Shown piece by piece: positions 1 through 7,266 of a stretch of 47,818 nucleotides of DNA. The position numbers and the translations under genes were made by a program. Location: NCBI GenBank assembly GCA_021201475.1, contig JAJQEV010000089.1, forward strand, positions 1 to 47,818, written 5' to 3'. Each line of letters starts with the position of its first letter. Position 1 is the first letter of the stretch. Below the pieces are notes generated by a model. It was given only the letters and a program-made list of their open reading frames with translations, did no database searches and was not told where the DNA came from. This DNA comes from Clostridiales bacterium. GTDB taxonomy: Bacteria > Bacillota > Clostridia > Oscillospirales > Oscillospiraceae.

Positions 1-92
1 CCGCCCATGGCGGCTGGGTACGATTGCCGTTCCGCCCTCGCCGTTGGCGGGCGGAGCGTGCAATTTTGTAGTCCAACGATGGAGAACATCTG
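1..92 (-). repeat. Dispersed palindromic intergenic repeat, copy 1
   Basis: Read on the minus strand, this stretch matches 29831-29924 on the plus strand almost end to end. Both begin CAGATGT, share an ACAAAATTGC block, then a GC-rich hairpin (GCCCGCC / GGCGAGGGC here), and end with an almost identical block of about 27 bases containing GGCAATCGTACCCAGCC and a GCCGCCATGG palindrome. The ends are conserved, while the hairpin arms vary but keep their complementarity, as expected for a mobile or RNA-level palindromic element. The copy may continue to the left of the window. No coding capacity is seen. Confidence 0.75.
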
Positions 93-286
93 ACCGCACG
101 GCTATGTTATTCCCCTTAACCCAGGATGGATTATATCTTCAAGTTTAGTAACATTGTCGAAAAGGATAGGGAGCGCAGCGGAATCGCCGCTTGACAGCGA
201 AGCTGGCGGGTCGCAAGGCCAGACTGCGGGGTTTCTTTGGAACATTTGACTGGAACTTGATTTCCGTGGAACCGGCTCACTTTCCC

Positions 287-315
287 TTGACATTTCCCGG
301 CGCAAACGGTAGACT
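287..315 (+). promoter_or_regulatory. Sigma-A-type promoter of the GDSL esterase gene
   Basis: A consensus -35 TTGACA (287-292), a 17-base spacer and TAGACT (310-315) lie 40 bases before the esterase start. The remainder of the 355-base gene-free left edge holds the repeat at 1-92 and roughly 190 bases (93-286) in which I see no convincing feature. Confidence 0.75.
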
Positions 316-355
316 GAAAAGGAGAAAAAGGCCCCGCTTCGGGGCGGAGGAAAGG

Positions 356-1012
356 ATGAGCGTGATGAAAAAACATATACTCTGCCTGGGCGACTCCAAC
401 ACCCACGGCTACTGCGCCGATCCCACCGACTGCGCCGACGGCGGTTCCCGATTCAATGAGGACGAGCGCTGGCCCTGCCGCCTCCAGGCAGCCCTGGGGC
501 CGGACTACCTGGTGACGGAGGAGGGGCTGTCCGGCCGTACTACGGTGTTCCCCGACCCGCTCCACGAGAGCATGGACGCCCTGCCGGTGCTGTATGCCCT
601 CCTTAAGAGCCACGAGGCTATTGACCTGCTCATCATCATGCTGGGCACCAACGACACCAAGGACCGCCTGAGTGTCAACGCCGCCTGCATTGGCCTGGGC
701 ATGGAGCGGCTTGTGCGCAAGGCCATGAGCGTGGACTGCTGGGGCAGTCACAAGCCGAATATTCTAATTGTCGCCCCGCCTCCCATTGGGCGGCAGATGC
801 GGGACCCAGCTATGGGTACCGGCTGCGCCGAGAAGTCGGAAGGGCTGGCCGCCGCCTTTGCTCAGACCGCAGAAGTGACGGGCTGCCACTTTATGGACGC
901 AGCGGGCTGTGAGTTCAACCAAATCGATTTTATGCACCTGACGCGCCGGGGGCACGCCCAGCTGACCGCCCGCCTGGCGGAGCTGGTGCCCGACCTGATG
1001 CCCCAGGGATGA
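356..1012 (+). CDS. SGNH/GDSL-family esterase
   Basis: 218 residues, cytoplasmic, with no signal peptide. It has the SGNH blocks in order: GDSN near residue 14 (nucleophile Ser), a G-x-x-GRT block, GTND (oxyanion Asn) near residue 98, and D-x-x-H near the C-terminus (catalytic Asp and His in DFMHLTRRGH). It is closest in layout to the arylesterase/acyl-CoA-thioesterase-like SGNH hydrolases. The start at 356 is chosen because GGAGG lies 6 bases upstream; the reading frame is open further upstream but has no other ribosome-binding site. It sits beside nagB-nagA, convergent with them, so removal of O-acetyl groups from amino sugars or sialic acids is a reasonable inference but not shown. It has its own promoter and a shared terminator. 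Confidence 0.85.
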   Translation: MSVMKKHILCLGDSNTHGYCADPTDCADGGSRFNEDERWPCRLQAALGPDYLVTEEGLSGRTTVFPDPLHESMDALPVLYALLKSHEAIDLLIIMLGTNDTKDRLSVNAACIGLGMERLVRKAMSVDCWGSHKPNILIVAPPPIGRQMRDPAMGTGCAEKSEGLAAAFAQTAEVTGCHFMDAAGCEFNQIDFMHLTRRGHAQLTARLAELVPDLMPQG

Positions 1013-1022
1013 TATAGTATAT

Positions 1023-1062
1023 GTCCCCAGGACTTTGAACAGTCCTGGGGACGCACTCTTTT
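1023..1062. terminator. Bidirectional terminator between the esterase gene and nagB
   Basis: A perfect 12-bp stem, GTCCCCAGGACT (1023-1034) with AGTCCTGGGGAC (1041-1052), closes a 6-base loop and is followed by CTCTTTT on the plus strand. It sits between convergent genes and ends just before the nagB stop codon. Confidence 0.85.
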
Positions 1063-1063
1063 C

Positions 1064-1789
1064 TCAAATCTTGGACAGGGCGGCTTCGTCCGCCACCAGG
1101 ATGAAATCCTTGTGGAGTTGGAGGATGGAGGCCGGTACCTGGGGGGTGATAGGGCCGAAGAAGGCCCGCTTCACGATTTCCGCCTTCCCTGCGCCGGAGA
1201 CCACCATCACCACCCGCTGGGCCTGCATAATGTCGCTGACGCCCATGGTGTAGGCAAACCGAGGTACATCCTCCTCCCGCTGGAAGAAGCGCTTGTTGGC
1301 CTGGATGGTGGCGTCGGTCAGCGCCACCTTATGGGTGCTCTTGGGGAAGTGATCGTCCGGCTCATTGAAGCCGATGTGGCCGTTGGGGCCGAGGCCCAGC
1401 AACTGGAGGTCGATGCCCCCAATTCCCTGAATGATGGCGTCATAGCGGGCACACTCCTCTTCCGCATTGAGGTTCGTGCCGCAGGGAACGTTGGTGTTGG
1501 CCAAGTCGATGTTGACCTGGTCAAAGAGGTGGTGGCGCATGAAGTAGCTGTAACTCTGGTCGTTGGCGGCATCTAGCCCCACATACTCGTCCAGGTTCAC
1601 CGTGCGCACCTGGCGGAAGTCAATGTCTCCCTTTCGGTACCAGTCGACGAGTTGCCTGTAGGTGCCGACAGGGCTGGAGCCAGTGGCCAGGCCCAGCACG
1701 CAGTCGGGCTTCAAAATGACCTGGGCGGAGAGGAGGTTGGCCGCCTGGCGGCTCATGTGGTCATAGTCTCTGGCGGAAAGGATTTTCAT
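1064..1789 (-). CDS. nagB: Glucosamine-6-phosphate deaminase
   Basis: 241 residues, the usual length for the short Firmicute form. It converts glucosamine-6-phosphate to fructose-6-phosphate and ammonia, the last step that feeds GlcNAc into glycolysis. Visible family signatures are LGLATGSSP near residue 33 (phosphate binding), NLDEYVGL near residue 67 (catalytic Asp) and LGLGPNGHIGFNEPD near residue 132 (Asn/His/Glu active-site loop). It lies 18 bases downstream of nagA on the same strand, so the two form a nagAB operon, presumably under the RpiR-type regulator encoded divergently at 4479. I see no truncation or missing residue. Confidence 0.97.
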   Translation of the reverse strand: MKILSARDYDHMSRQAANLLSAQVILKPDCVLGLATGSSPVGTYRQLVDWYRKGDIDFRQVRTVNLDEYVGLDAANDQSYSYFMRHHLFDQVNIDLANTNVPCGTNLNAEEECARYDAIIQGIGGIDLQLLGLGPNGHIGFNEPDDHFPKSTHKVALTDATIQANKRFFQREEDVPRFAYTMGVSDIMQAQRVVMVVSGAGKAEIVKRAFFGPITPQVPASILQLHKDFILVADEAALSKI

Positions 1790-1807
1790 AGCAGATTCCT
1801 CATTTCT

Positions 1808-2923
1808 TTAGCGGATACGGTTGCCGTCGATATAGACGGCATTCACGTTCAGTTGGCTGTCCAGCATCACCAGGTCGGCCCGCTTCCCCGGCGTGAGGGA
1901 ACCGATTTCGCTGTCCTGGTGAATCACCTTCGCCGGGGTCAGGGTGGCGGCGGTGACGGCGGCCTCCAGGGGCACTCCGAAGGAGACGGCACGGCGCAGC
2001 CCGTCCATCAGGTGGATGGAGGAGCCTGCCAGGGTGTCGGTGCCGGAGAGTGTGGCCCTGCCGCCCTTCATGGTGATGGGCTGGCCGCCCAGCACATAGT
2101 CCCCGTCCGGCATACCGGCGCAGCGCAGAGAGTCAGAGATCAGCACCAGTTTCTCCCCGAACAGACGGTGGGTCAGCCGCACCATGGCCGGGTGGACATG
2201 GTGCCCGTCGGCAATCAGTTCCACCGTGGCCCCGGCGTCGCTGGCGGCGGCAATGACCCCCGGCTCCCGATGGTGCAGGGCGGGCATGGCGTTAAACAGA
2301 TGGGTGGCATGGCTGGCCCCCGCATCATAGGCGGCCATGGCGGTATCATAGTCCGCCGTGGTGTGACCCAGGGACACCGTGGCAACCCTTGACGCCTCCT
2401 GGATAAAGGGGATGGCCCCCGGCTCCTCCGGGGCGACGGTCACCAGCCGGACGAGGCCGCCGCTGGCATCGTTGAGCCGCCGGAACAGGCCAATATCCGG
2501 GGCGTGGAGGTTCGCCGGGTTCTGCGCCCCCCGCTTGGCGTAGCTCAGGAACGGCCCCTCCAGGTTGACCCCGGCTACCTTCGCCCCGTCGGCGGGGCGG
2601 ACAAAGTCCCGGACAGTGCGCATGGCCCGGGTCAGCTCCGGCTCCTGGAGGGTCATGGTGGTGGGACACCAGGCGGTGACGCCCCCCGCCGCATAGTACC
2701 GGGATAAGGCGAGCATCCCCTCCGGGTCGCCGTCGCTGGCGTCCGCCCCTACGGCGGCGTGGGTATGGATGTCGATGAGGCCCGGAATCACATAGCCGCC
2801 TTCGGCGTCCAGGTCGCCGGGGCCGGTCACGGCGGAGCCCGCGGCGATGATTTTTTCAGAAAATGCGATGCCGCCCTCCACAAATGCGCCGTCCAGGAAT
2901 ACCCTGGCGTTGGTTATGCGCAT
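1808..2923 (-). CDS. nagA: N-acetylglucosamine-6-phosphate deacetylase
   Basis: 371 residues. It removes acetate from GlcNAc-6-phosphate to give the substrate of NagB. Amidohydrolase-superfamily features are visible: DIHTHAAVGAD near residue 50, the EGPFLS metal-ligand Glu, GHTTADYDTA, HATHLFNAMPALHHREPG (His ligands), and ISDSLRCAGMPDGDY carrying the catalytic Asp. A GTG three codons upstream is in frame, but it overlaps the AAGGAG sequence. The ATG at 2923 lies 8 bases after AAGGAG and is the better start. It is the first gene of the nagA-nagB operon. The leader carries a TTGCAT-N17-TATGAT promoter beside the operator palindromes described at 3022. Confidence 0.96.
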   Translation of the reverse strand: MRITNARVFLDGAFVEGGIAFSEKIIAAGSAVTGPGDLDAEGGYVIPGLIDIHTHAAVGADASDGDPEGMLALSRYYAAGGVTAWCPTTMTLQEPELTRAMRTVRDFVRPADGAKVAGVNLEGPFLSYAKRGAQNPANLHAPDIGLFRRLNDASGGLVRLVTVAPEEPGAIPFIQEASRVATVSLGHTTADYDTAMAAYDAGASHATHLFNAMPALHHREPGVIAAASDAGATVELIADGHHVHPAMVRLTHRLFGEKLVLISDSLRCAGMPDGDYVLGGQPITMKGGRATLSGTDTLAGSSIHLMDGLRRAVSFGVPLEAAVTAATLTPAKVIHQDSEIGSLTPGKRADLVMLDSQLNVNAVYIDGNRIR

Positions 2924-2989
2924 GGCAACCACTCCTTCCGGTTCCTACTTGTGGGGAGAGGGAAAGCCCACCTCCCCGTCTATACCTAT

Positions 2990-3018
2990 ATCATACGCAA
3001 AAATGCGCCAAGATGCAA
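2990..3018 (-). promoter_or_regulatory. Promoter of the nagAB operon
   Basis: On the minus strand TTGCAT (3018-3013), a 17-base spacer and TATGAT (2995-2990) lie about 67 bases before the nagA start. The first GAAAAT/ATTTTC palindrome begins directly upstream of the -35 element, where a bound regulator could block or help RNA polymerase. Confidence 0.7.
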
Positions 3019-3021
3019 GAG

Positions 3022-3106
3022 GAAAATAAAAATAATTTTCAGCGATGGAGAAAATTTTCAAGAAAAGATGAAATCTTTCCTACGCCGTGATTGAAAAAAG
3101 TTTTCA
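3022..3106. promoter_or_regulatory. Operator cluster for an RpiR-type regulator (three GAAAA/TTTTC palindromes)
   Basis: Three inverted repeats share the half-site GAAAA: GAAAAT-N7-ATTTTC (3022-3040), GAAAATTTTC (3050-3059) and TGAAAA-AAG-TTTTCA (3092-3106). The first abuts the nagAB -35 element and the third overlaps the -35 element of the opposite promoter. RpiR/MurR-family regulators commonly bind palindromes of this TGAAA/TTTCA type. The encoded RpiR protein two genes downstream is therefore the likely ligand-responsive binder of both promoters. The assignment is inferred from position and motif. Confidence 0.65.
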
Positions 3107-3119
3107 CCGATGGTATAAT
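3091..3119 (+). promoter_or_regulatory. Promoter of the epimerase-rpiR-yesL operon
   Basis: TTGAAA (3091-3096), a 17-base spacer and a perfect TATAAT (3114-3119). The third operator palindrome covers the -35 element and the start of the spacer. The leader to the epimerase start is about 90 bases. Confidence 0.8.
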
Positions 3120-3215
3120 GAAGAAAACGCCTGGATGCCCGTATGTGGAGGGCAGCAACGATTTCCGGGTGGTCACCTATCAGTCTGTGTCATGTTGAGA
3201 AAGGATGAGGCTAAT

Positions 3216-4424
3216 ATGGACAAGAACGCATTTCAGGCCCGCCACCAGTGGGTCAGGGACGAGTTAACGCGCTGTGTGGACTTCTGGCTCCGGTACGGCA
3301 TGGATCGGGAGCATGGCGGTGTGTACACCTGCCTGGACCGGACGGGGAAGATTTATTCCACCGACAAGAGCGTCTGGATGCAGGGCCGGTGCGGCTGGAT
3401 CTTCGCCTATCTCTGCACCCAGTACGGCCAGCGTCCGGAGTGGCTGGAGGCATCCCGCTCCTGCCTGGATTTCCTGGAGGAGCATTGCGTCAACCATGAC
3501 GCCGGAGGGCGGCTCTACTTCACCGTCACCGGCGACGGCAGGCCCCTGCGCCAGCGCCGGTACTGCCACTCCGAGAACTTCTACACCATCGCCAATGCGG
3601 AGTATTACGCCAACACCGGCGACACTGTCCGCATTGAGCGGGCCCGCCGGGCCTATGACATGGTCTACAAGCTGAACAACGGCCTGATTCAGGACCCCAC
3701 CGGCCTGGGCTCCAAGATTATCCCGGAAACCCGCTCCAGCCGGGCCTTCGGCGATCCGATGATTTACCTGAACGTCACCGCCGTCATGCGCCGTTGCGAC
3801 CCGGAGAATAAGGCCCTCTACGACCAGCGGGCTCAGGAGTGCGTGGACAATATTCTGAAGTACCACTATAAGCCGGAGCTGAAGTGCGTGCTGGAGACGG
3901 TGGGGATGCACGGCGAATTGCAGACAGACACCACCGCCGGGCGGGTGGTGAATCCGGGCCACGACATCGAGGGCAGCTGGTTCCTGGAGGAGCAGGCCAA
4001 CTACACCGATGACGACTCCCTCCGTCAGGTGGCCCGCGACATCTTCCACAACGCCATCAACGCCGGTTGGGACGACGAATACGGCGGCCTGCTGTACTTC
4101 ATCGACTGCATGGGCTGCCCGCCGGAGGCCTACGAGCATGACATGAAGCTGTGGTGGCCTCACAACGAGATTTTGATTGCCTCCATGATGTTCTACCGGG
4201 ATACCGGGGACGAGCAGTACCTGGACTGGTTCAACAGAACCGCCGATTATGTGGAGCATCACTTTGCCGACCCGGAGTACGGCGAGTGGTACGGTTATCT
4301 CCGTCGGGACGGCCTGCCCACCATGCCCGCCTGTAAGGGCAGCACCTTCAAGGGTCCCTTCCATGTGCCCCGCTGCCTGATCACCCTGGACAAGCTCATG
4401 GACGAAATCGAGGCCAGGCCGTAA
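3216..4424 (+). CDS. AGE-family N-acylglucosamine 2-epimerase
   Basis: 402 residues, typical of the N-acylglucosamine 2-epimerase / cellobiose epimerase (alpha/alpha)6-barrel family. It is predicted to interconvert GlcNAc and ManNAc or a related free sugar. Conserved aromatic and His motifs are visible: HSENFYTIANAEYY near residue 120, HDIEGSWFLEE near residue 250 and HDMKLWWPHNEIL near residue 308, then KGPFHVPR at the C-terminus. The frame is open upstream, but the start at 3216 follows GATGAGG by 5 bases. It shares an operon with the RpiR regulator and stands divergent from nagAB, which points to ManNAc/GlcNAc use. No nanA, nanK, nanE or transporter gene is present in the window, so the pathway is incomplete here. 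The exact substrate cannot be told from sequence. Confidence 0.88.
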   Translation: MDKNAFQARHQWVRDELTRCVDFWLRYGMDREHGGVYTCLDRTGKIYSTDKSVWMQGRCGWIFAYLCTQYGQRPEWLEASRSCLDFLEEHCVNHDAGGRLYFTVTGDGRPLRQRRYCHSENFYTIANAEYYANTGDTVRIERARRAYDMVYKLNNGLIQDPTGLGSKIIPETRSSRAFGDPMIYLNVTAVMRRCDPENKALYDQRAQECVDNILKYHYKPELKCVLETVGMHGELQTDTTAGRVVNPGHDIEGSWFLEEQANYTDDDSLRQVARDIFHNAINAGWDDEYGGLLYFIDCMGCPPEAYEHDMKLWWPHNEILIASMMFYRDTGDEQYLDWFNRTADYVEHHFADPEYGEWYGYLRRDGLPTMPACKGSTFKGPFHVPRCLITLDKLMDEIEARP

Positions 4425-4478
4425 CGGCGCCCCTTGGACAGTACAGCCAACGCAAACAAATCATGGAGGAGGAACACG

Positions 4479-5378
4479 ATGGCACTCCAGCAGCAGCAAC
4501 AGCAGCAGCCGGCAGAGGGCAACATCTTCGCCTATATCGGCAACGGCTATTACCACTTTACTGCCGCAGAGCGAAAGGTGGCCGACTATGTACTCAACCA
4601 CAGCACCGAGGTGCAGTATATGTCCATTTCCGACCTGGCGGAGGAGTGCGGCGTGGCGGAGGCCACCGTCTCCCGGTTCTGCCGCCAGTTAAAGCTGAAG
4701 GGCTACAACGCCTTCAAACTGGCCCTGGCCAAGGCCACCGTAGCCGAGCAGGGCAGCGTCGCCCCTGTGCTGGAGGGGCAGGAGGGAAACATCGGCCCGG
4801 AGGACAGCCTCTCCGAGCTGTGCCGCAAGATTTACGCTGCCCAGACCGCCGCCATCGGGCAGAGTATGTCCCTGATTCGGCCTGAGGCCGTCAACCGGGC
4901 GGTGGAGCTGCTTTGGACGGCGGAGCGGGTCTACTGCATGGGCCAGGGCGGCTCGCTGATTCTGTCCTGGCAGGCGGCCCACCTGTTCTCCACCGTCTCC
5001 CCCAAATTCCACTTCTCTCAGGACTCCCACCTCCAGGCCACCACCGCCGCCCTGCTGACGGAGCGGGACGCCATCCTGTTCTTCTCCTACTCCGGCTCCA
5101 CCAAGGACATTACGGAGCTGATGGGGCTTGCCAAAAAGCGGGGGGCCAGCATCATCCTGGTTACCCGGTTCTCCAAGTCGCCGGGGGCCGCCCGGGCCGA
5201 TGTGGTGCTCCAGTGCGGCTCCTTTGAAAGCCCCCTCCAGCTCAGCAGCATCCCCGCCGAGATGGCGCAGCTGTATGTGGTGGACGTGCTCTACAATGAA
5301 TTCATCCGCCGGGACCCGGAGACCGCCCGCAGAAATCAGGAACGCATCGCCGAGGCGCTGGCAGAGAAGCACATCTGA
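4479..5378 (+). CDS. RpiR/MurR-family transcriptional regulator
   Basis: 299 residues. The N-terminal winged HTH of the RpiR family (residues about 15-90, including YMSISDLAEECGVAEATVSRFCR) is followed by a SIS sugar-phosphate-binding domain (about 130-260; RVYCMGQGGS and FFSYSGSTKDITELM are the ligand-loop segments). The start at 4479 follows GGAGGAGG; an upstream in-frame ATG lacks a site. It is likely the local sensor of an amino-sugar phosphate and binds the palindromes at 3022-3106. Residues 4-10 are seven consecutive glutamines encoded by CAG/CAA, an odd low-complexity tract directly after the start that could be length-variable. It lies 54 bases after the epimerase gene in the same operon. 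Confidence 0.93.
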   Translation: MALQQQQQQQPAEGNIFAYIGNGYYHFTAAERKVADYVLNHSTEVQYMSISDLAEECGVAEATVSRFCRQLKLKGYNAFKLALAKATVAEQGSVAPVLEGQEGNIGPEDSLSELCRKIYAAQTAAIGQSMSLIRPEAVNRAVELLWTAERVYCMGQGGSLILSWQAAHLFSTVSPKFHFSQDSHLQATTAALLTERDAILFFSYSGSTKDITELMGLAKKRGASIILVTRFSKSPGAARADVVLQCGSFESPLQLSSIPAEMAQLYVVDVLYNEFIRRDPETARRNQERIAEALAEKHI

Positions 5379-5436
5379 TTCACGCCCCCCACACCGGAAC
5401 CGGCCACATTCCAACGCTACAGTGAGGCAGACTGTC

Positions 5437-6096
5437 ATGTTTCGACAAGTATTTAACCCTGACAACCTATTCTGGCGGTTTATCAGCAAATGCGTGGATT
5501 TTGTGGGGCTGAGCCTGTTCTGGGCGGCGCTGAGCCTGCCCGTTGTCACTGCAGGCCCTGCCACTGCCGCCCTGTATTACACCGTCGTCAAAACCTTCCG
5601 CCACGGGGAGGACGGAGCCTTCGGGATGTTCTGGAAGTCCTTCGTGCAGAATCTGCGCCGGGGTATCCCGGCCACCCTGATTTTCCTTCCGATGATGGTG
5701 TTTATCTTCTATGGCTACGCGGTCATGCACGCCAACGCCACCTCCGACCTGGGCGTGGTCATGTTTGTAGCCTACTATGTGGCCCTGGTCGTTCCGGTGG
5801 GGCTGTTCTGCTACCTGTTCCCCGTCATGGGCCGGTTCGACCTAGGGCTGAAAGAGCTGTTCCGGACCTCCTTCGCCCTGTGTATCCGCCACCTGCCCAC
5901 CACAGTCATCCTGGTGCTGCTGGTGGTGGAGCTGGTGATTTTCGTGCTGGAACGATGGTGGCCCATCTTCTTTGTGCCGGTGCTGACCATGTTGCTGTTC
6001 TCGCTGTTCCTGGAACGCATCTTCCCCAAGTATCTCAATGAGGAGGAGCGCGCCGTTCTGGAGGACCGCTTTCCGAAGGATGAGGATGAGAAGTGA
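5437..6096 (+). CDS. YesL/DUF624-family membrane protein
   Basis: 219 residues with about five hydrophobic segments and short cytoplasmic ends. It begins MFRQVFNPDNLFWRF, the usual start pattern of DUF624 (YesL) proteins. The family is commonly encoded within carbohydrate-utilisation operons of Firmicutes, but its biochemical role is unknown. The frame is open upstream inside rpiR; the ATG at 5437 is preferred because it fits the family N-terminus, although its ribosome-binding site (GTGAGG, 9 bases upstream) is only moderate. It is the last gene of the operon, 58 bases after rpiR and followed by a strong terminator. Confidence 0.85.
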   Translation: MFRQVFNPDNLFWRFISKCVDFVGLSLFWAALSLPVVTAGPATAALYYTVVKTFRHGEDGAFGMFWKSFVQNLRRGIPATLIFLPMMVFIFYGYAVMHANATSDLGVVMFVAYYVALVVPVGLFCYLFPVMGRFDLGLKELFRTSFALCIRHLPTTVILVLLVVELVIFVLERWWPIFFVPVLTMLLFSLFLERIFPKYLNEEERAVLEDRFPKDEDEK

Positions 6097-6110
6097 CCCC
6101 CTTTACGAAG

Positions 6111-6157
6111 AAAGGGAACCTCATGATGCCTGCATCAGAGGTTCCCTTTGTATTTTT
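6111..6157 (+). terminator. Rho-independent terminator after the yesL-like gene
   Basis: A long stem, AAAGGGAACCTC with GAGGTTCCCTTT, is extended by TGATG/CATCA around a 4-base loop (6111-6149). It is followed by GTATTTTTATTT. Confidence 0.9.
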
Positions 6158-6196
6158 ATTTACCTGACAGGGGCAGGTTCCCTGCCGGCCCTGTTC

Positions 6197-6955
6197 TTAT
6201 TCCTTCCACAGATAGTGCATGAAAAGCGGAATCTGCTGATTCCAACTCTCGCTGGAATAGGTGCCTCCTCTTTGCTGATAGGGGTAAACGCTGCATTCCT
6301 GCATCACAAACAGCCGGTTCAGCTGGAGAGAGCAGCCGACCTGCTTGGACAGGTCCGCCCGCGTCTCTCCTTCCTCGCCGCCCCAGCTCAGGAACAGGCG
6401 GGTGTTGGAATCCACATAGCTGTTTGCAATCATGCAGCTCAGGTTGCGATAGCCTACGGAGAAATCGCAGGACAGACAGGCCGCCTTGGAGAACCAGCGG
6501 TTATATTTCGCCAGGGCGTACAGCGCCAGAGTGCCCCCCATCCCGCAGCCGCCAATGGCGGTGCAGAGGCGGAAGGGGTTGGTGCGGTACCGCTCGTCAA
6601 TGACCGGCTTCAGCTTGTAGAGGATCCACTGAATGACCTCGTCGCCCCTGCCGGCCTTTTCCGTCCCATCCTGCTGGGGGTCGGAAAAGGGATTGTACTC
6701 CCGGTCAGTTTCCCCCGCATCCTGGGGGCCGCCGATGGAAACGACGATCATTTCCTTATCCCAGCTATCCATAAAGGTCGCCATGCTGGAGGCCACGCCG
6801 CCCGCCTCATCCTGGCAGGTGAAGGCGCTGACGCCATCCAGTAAGTACATCACGGGGTACAGTTCATCCCCCTTGTGATAGCCGCTGGGCAGCCAAACCT
6901 GTATCTCACATTCCTGGTCTTGGAGACTTCCCGGTATCGTAAAGGTCTCAATCAT
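6197..6955 (-). CDS. Esterase-D-like alpha/beta-hydrolase lacking the catalytic Ser and His
   Basis: 252 residues with the fold pattern of the putative esterase family (PF00756: esterase D, enterochelin esterase): YPVMYLLDGV near residue 33, a DEVIQWILYKLKPVIDERY helix, then the nucleophile-elbow region. In active members the elbow reads G-x-S-x-G-G. Here it reads G-C-G-M-G-G, with Gly138 (codon 6542-6544) where Ser is expected. Near the C-terminus the usual Gly-Gly-His-x-W segment reads GGTYSSESW, without His. Both catalytic positions are therefore lost while the frame is intact, suggesting a pseudoenzyme, perhaps a binding protein. The start at 6955 follows GGAGG. It is convergent with the amino-sugar operon and has its own promoter at 7060. 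Confidence 0.8.
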   Translation of the reverse strand: MIETFTIPGSLQDQECEIQVWLPSGYHKGDELYPVMYLLDGVSAFTCQDEAGGVASSMATFMDSWDKEMIVVSIGGPQDAGETDREYNPFSDPQQDGTEKAGRGDEVIQWILYKLKPVIDERYRTNPFRLCTAIGGCGMGGTLALYALAKYNRWFSKAACLSCDFSVGYRNLSCMIANSYVDSNTRLFLSWGGEEGETRADLSKQVGCSLQLNRLFVMQECSVYPYQQRGGTYSSESWNQQIPLFMHYLWKE

Positions 6956-7059
6956 GCAAATGCTCCTCCAAACTCGTCTGGCGCTTACTATGAGAACGTT
7001 GGCCGCGCTGCGCACGGCATCTTACCGTGCCGGGGCCATCCCATTCATCAGCTTTATTT

Positions 7060-7088
7060 ATCTTACCACAGCTTGTCAGCTCTGTAAA
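7060..7088 (-). promoter_or_regulatory. Promoter of the esterase-like gene
   Basis: On the minus strand TTTACA (7088-7083), a 17-base spacer and TAAGAT (7065-7060). The leader contains a GCACGG/CCGTGC hairpin at about 7013-7032. The gene-free stretch 6956-7266 otherwise holds an A/T-rich block (7100-7190), which lies upstream of this promoter and could act as an UP element, and the lipoprotein terminator. Confidence 0.6.
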
Positions 7089-7221
7089 GGTCATTTCATA
7101 AGTTCGGAACTTTTCCTCATTCCAGCGTCATTTTGTCCAAATTTTTGTTTATTTTTCAGGTTCTTCTTCCAATTTTTCGCTTGTTTTTTCAGGCTGGGCG
7201 TTTCACAGCCGCTGCAGCACG

Positions 7222-7257
7222 CAAAAGAACCCGCCCAGCGTCGCTGCCATAGCGGGT
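7222..7257 (-). terminator. Probable terminator after the lipoprotein gene
   Basis: On the minus strand, ACCCGC (7257-7252) pairs with GCGGGT (7234-7229) around an internal CAGC/GCTG stem and is followed by TCTTTTGC. Confidence 0.6.
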
Positions 7258-7266
7258 CCTCTCAGA

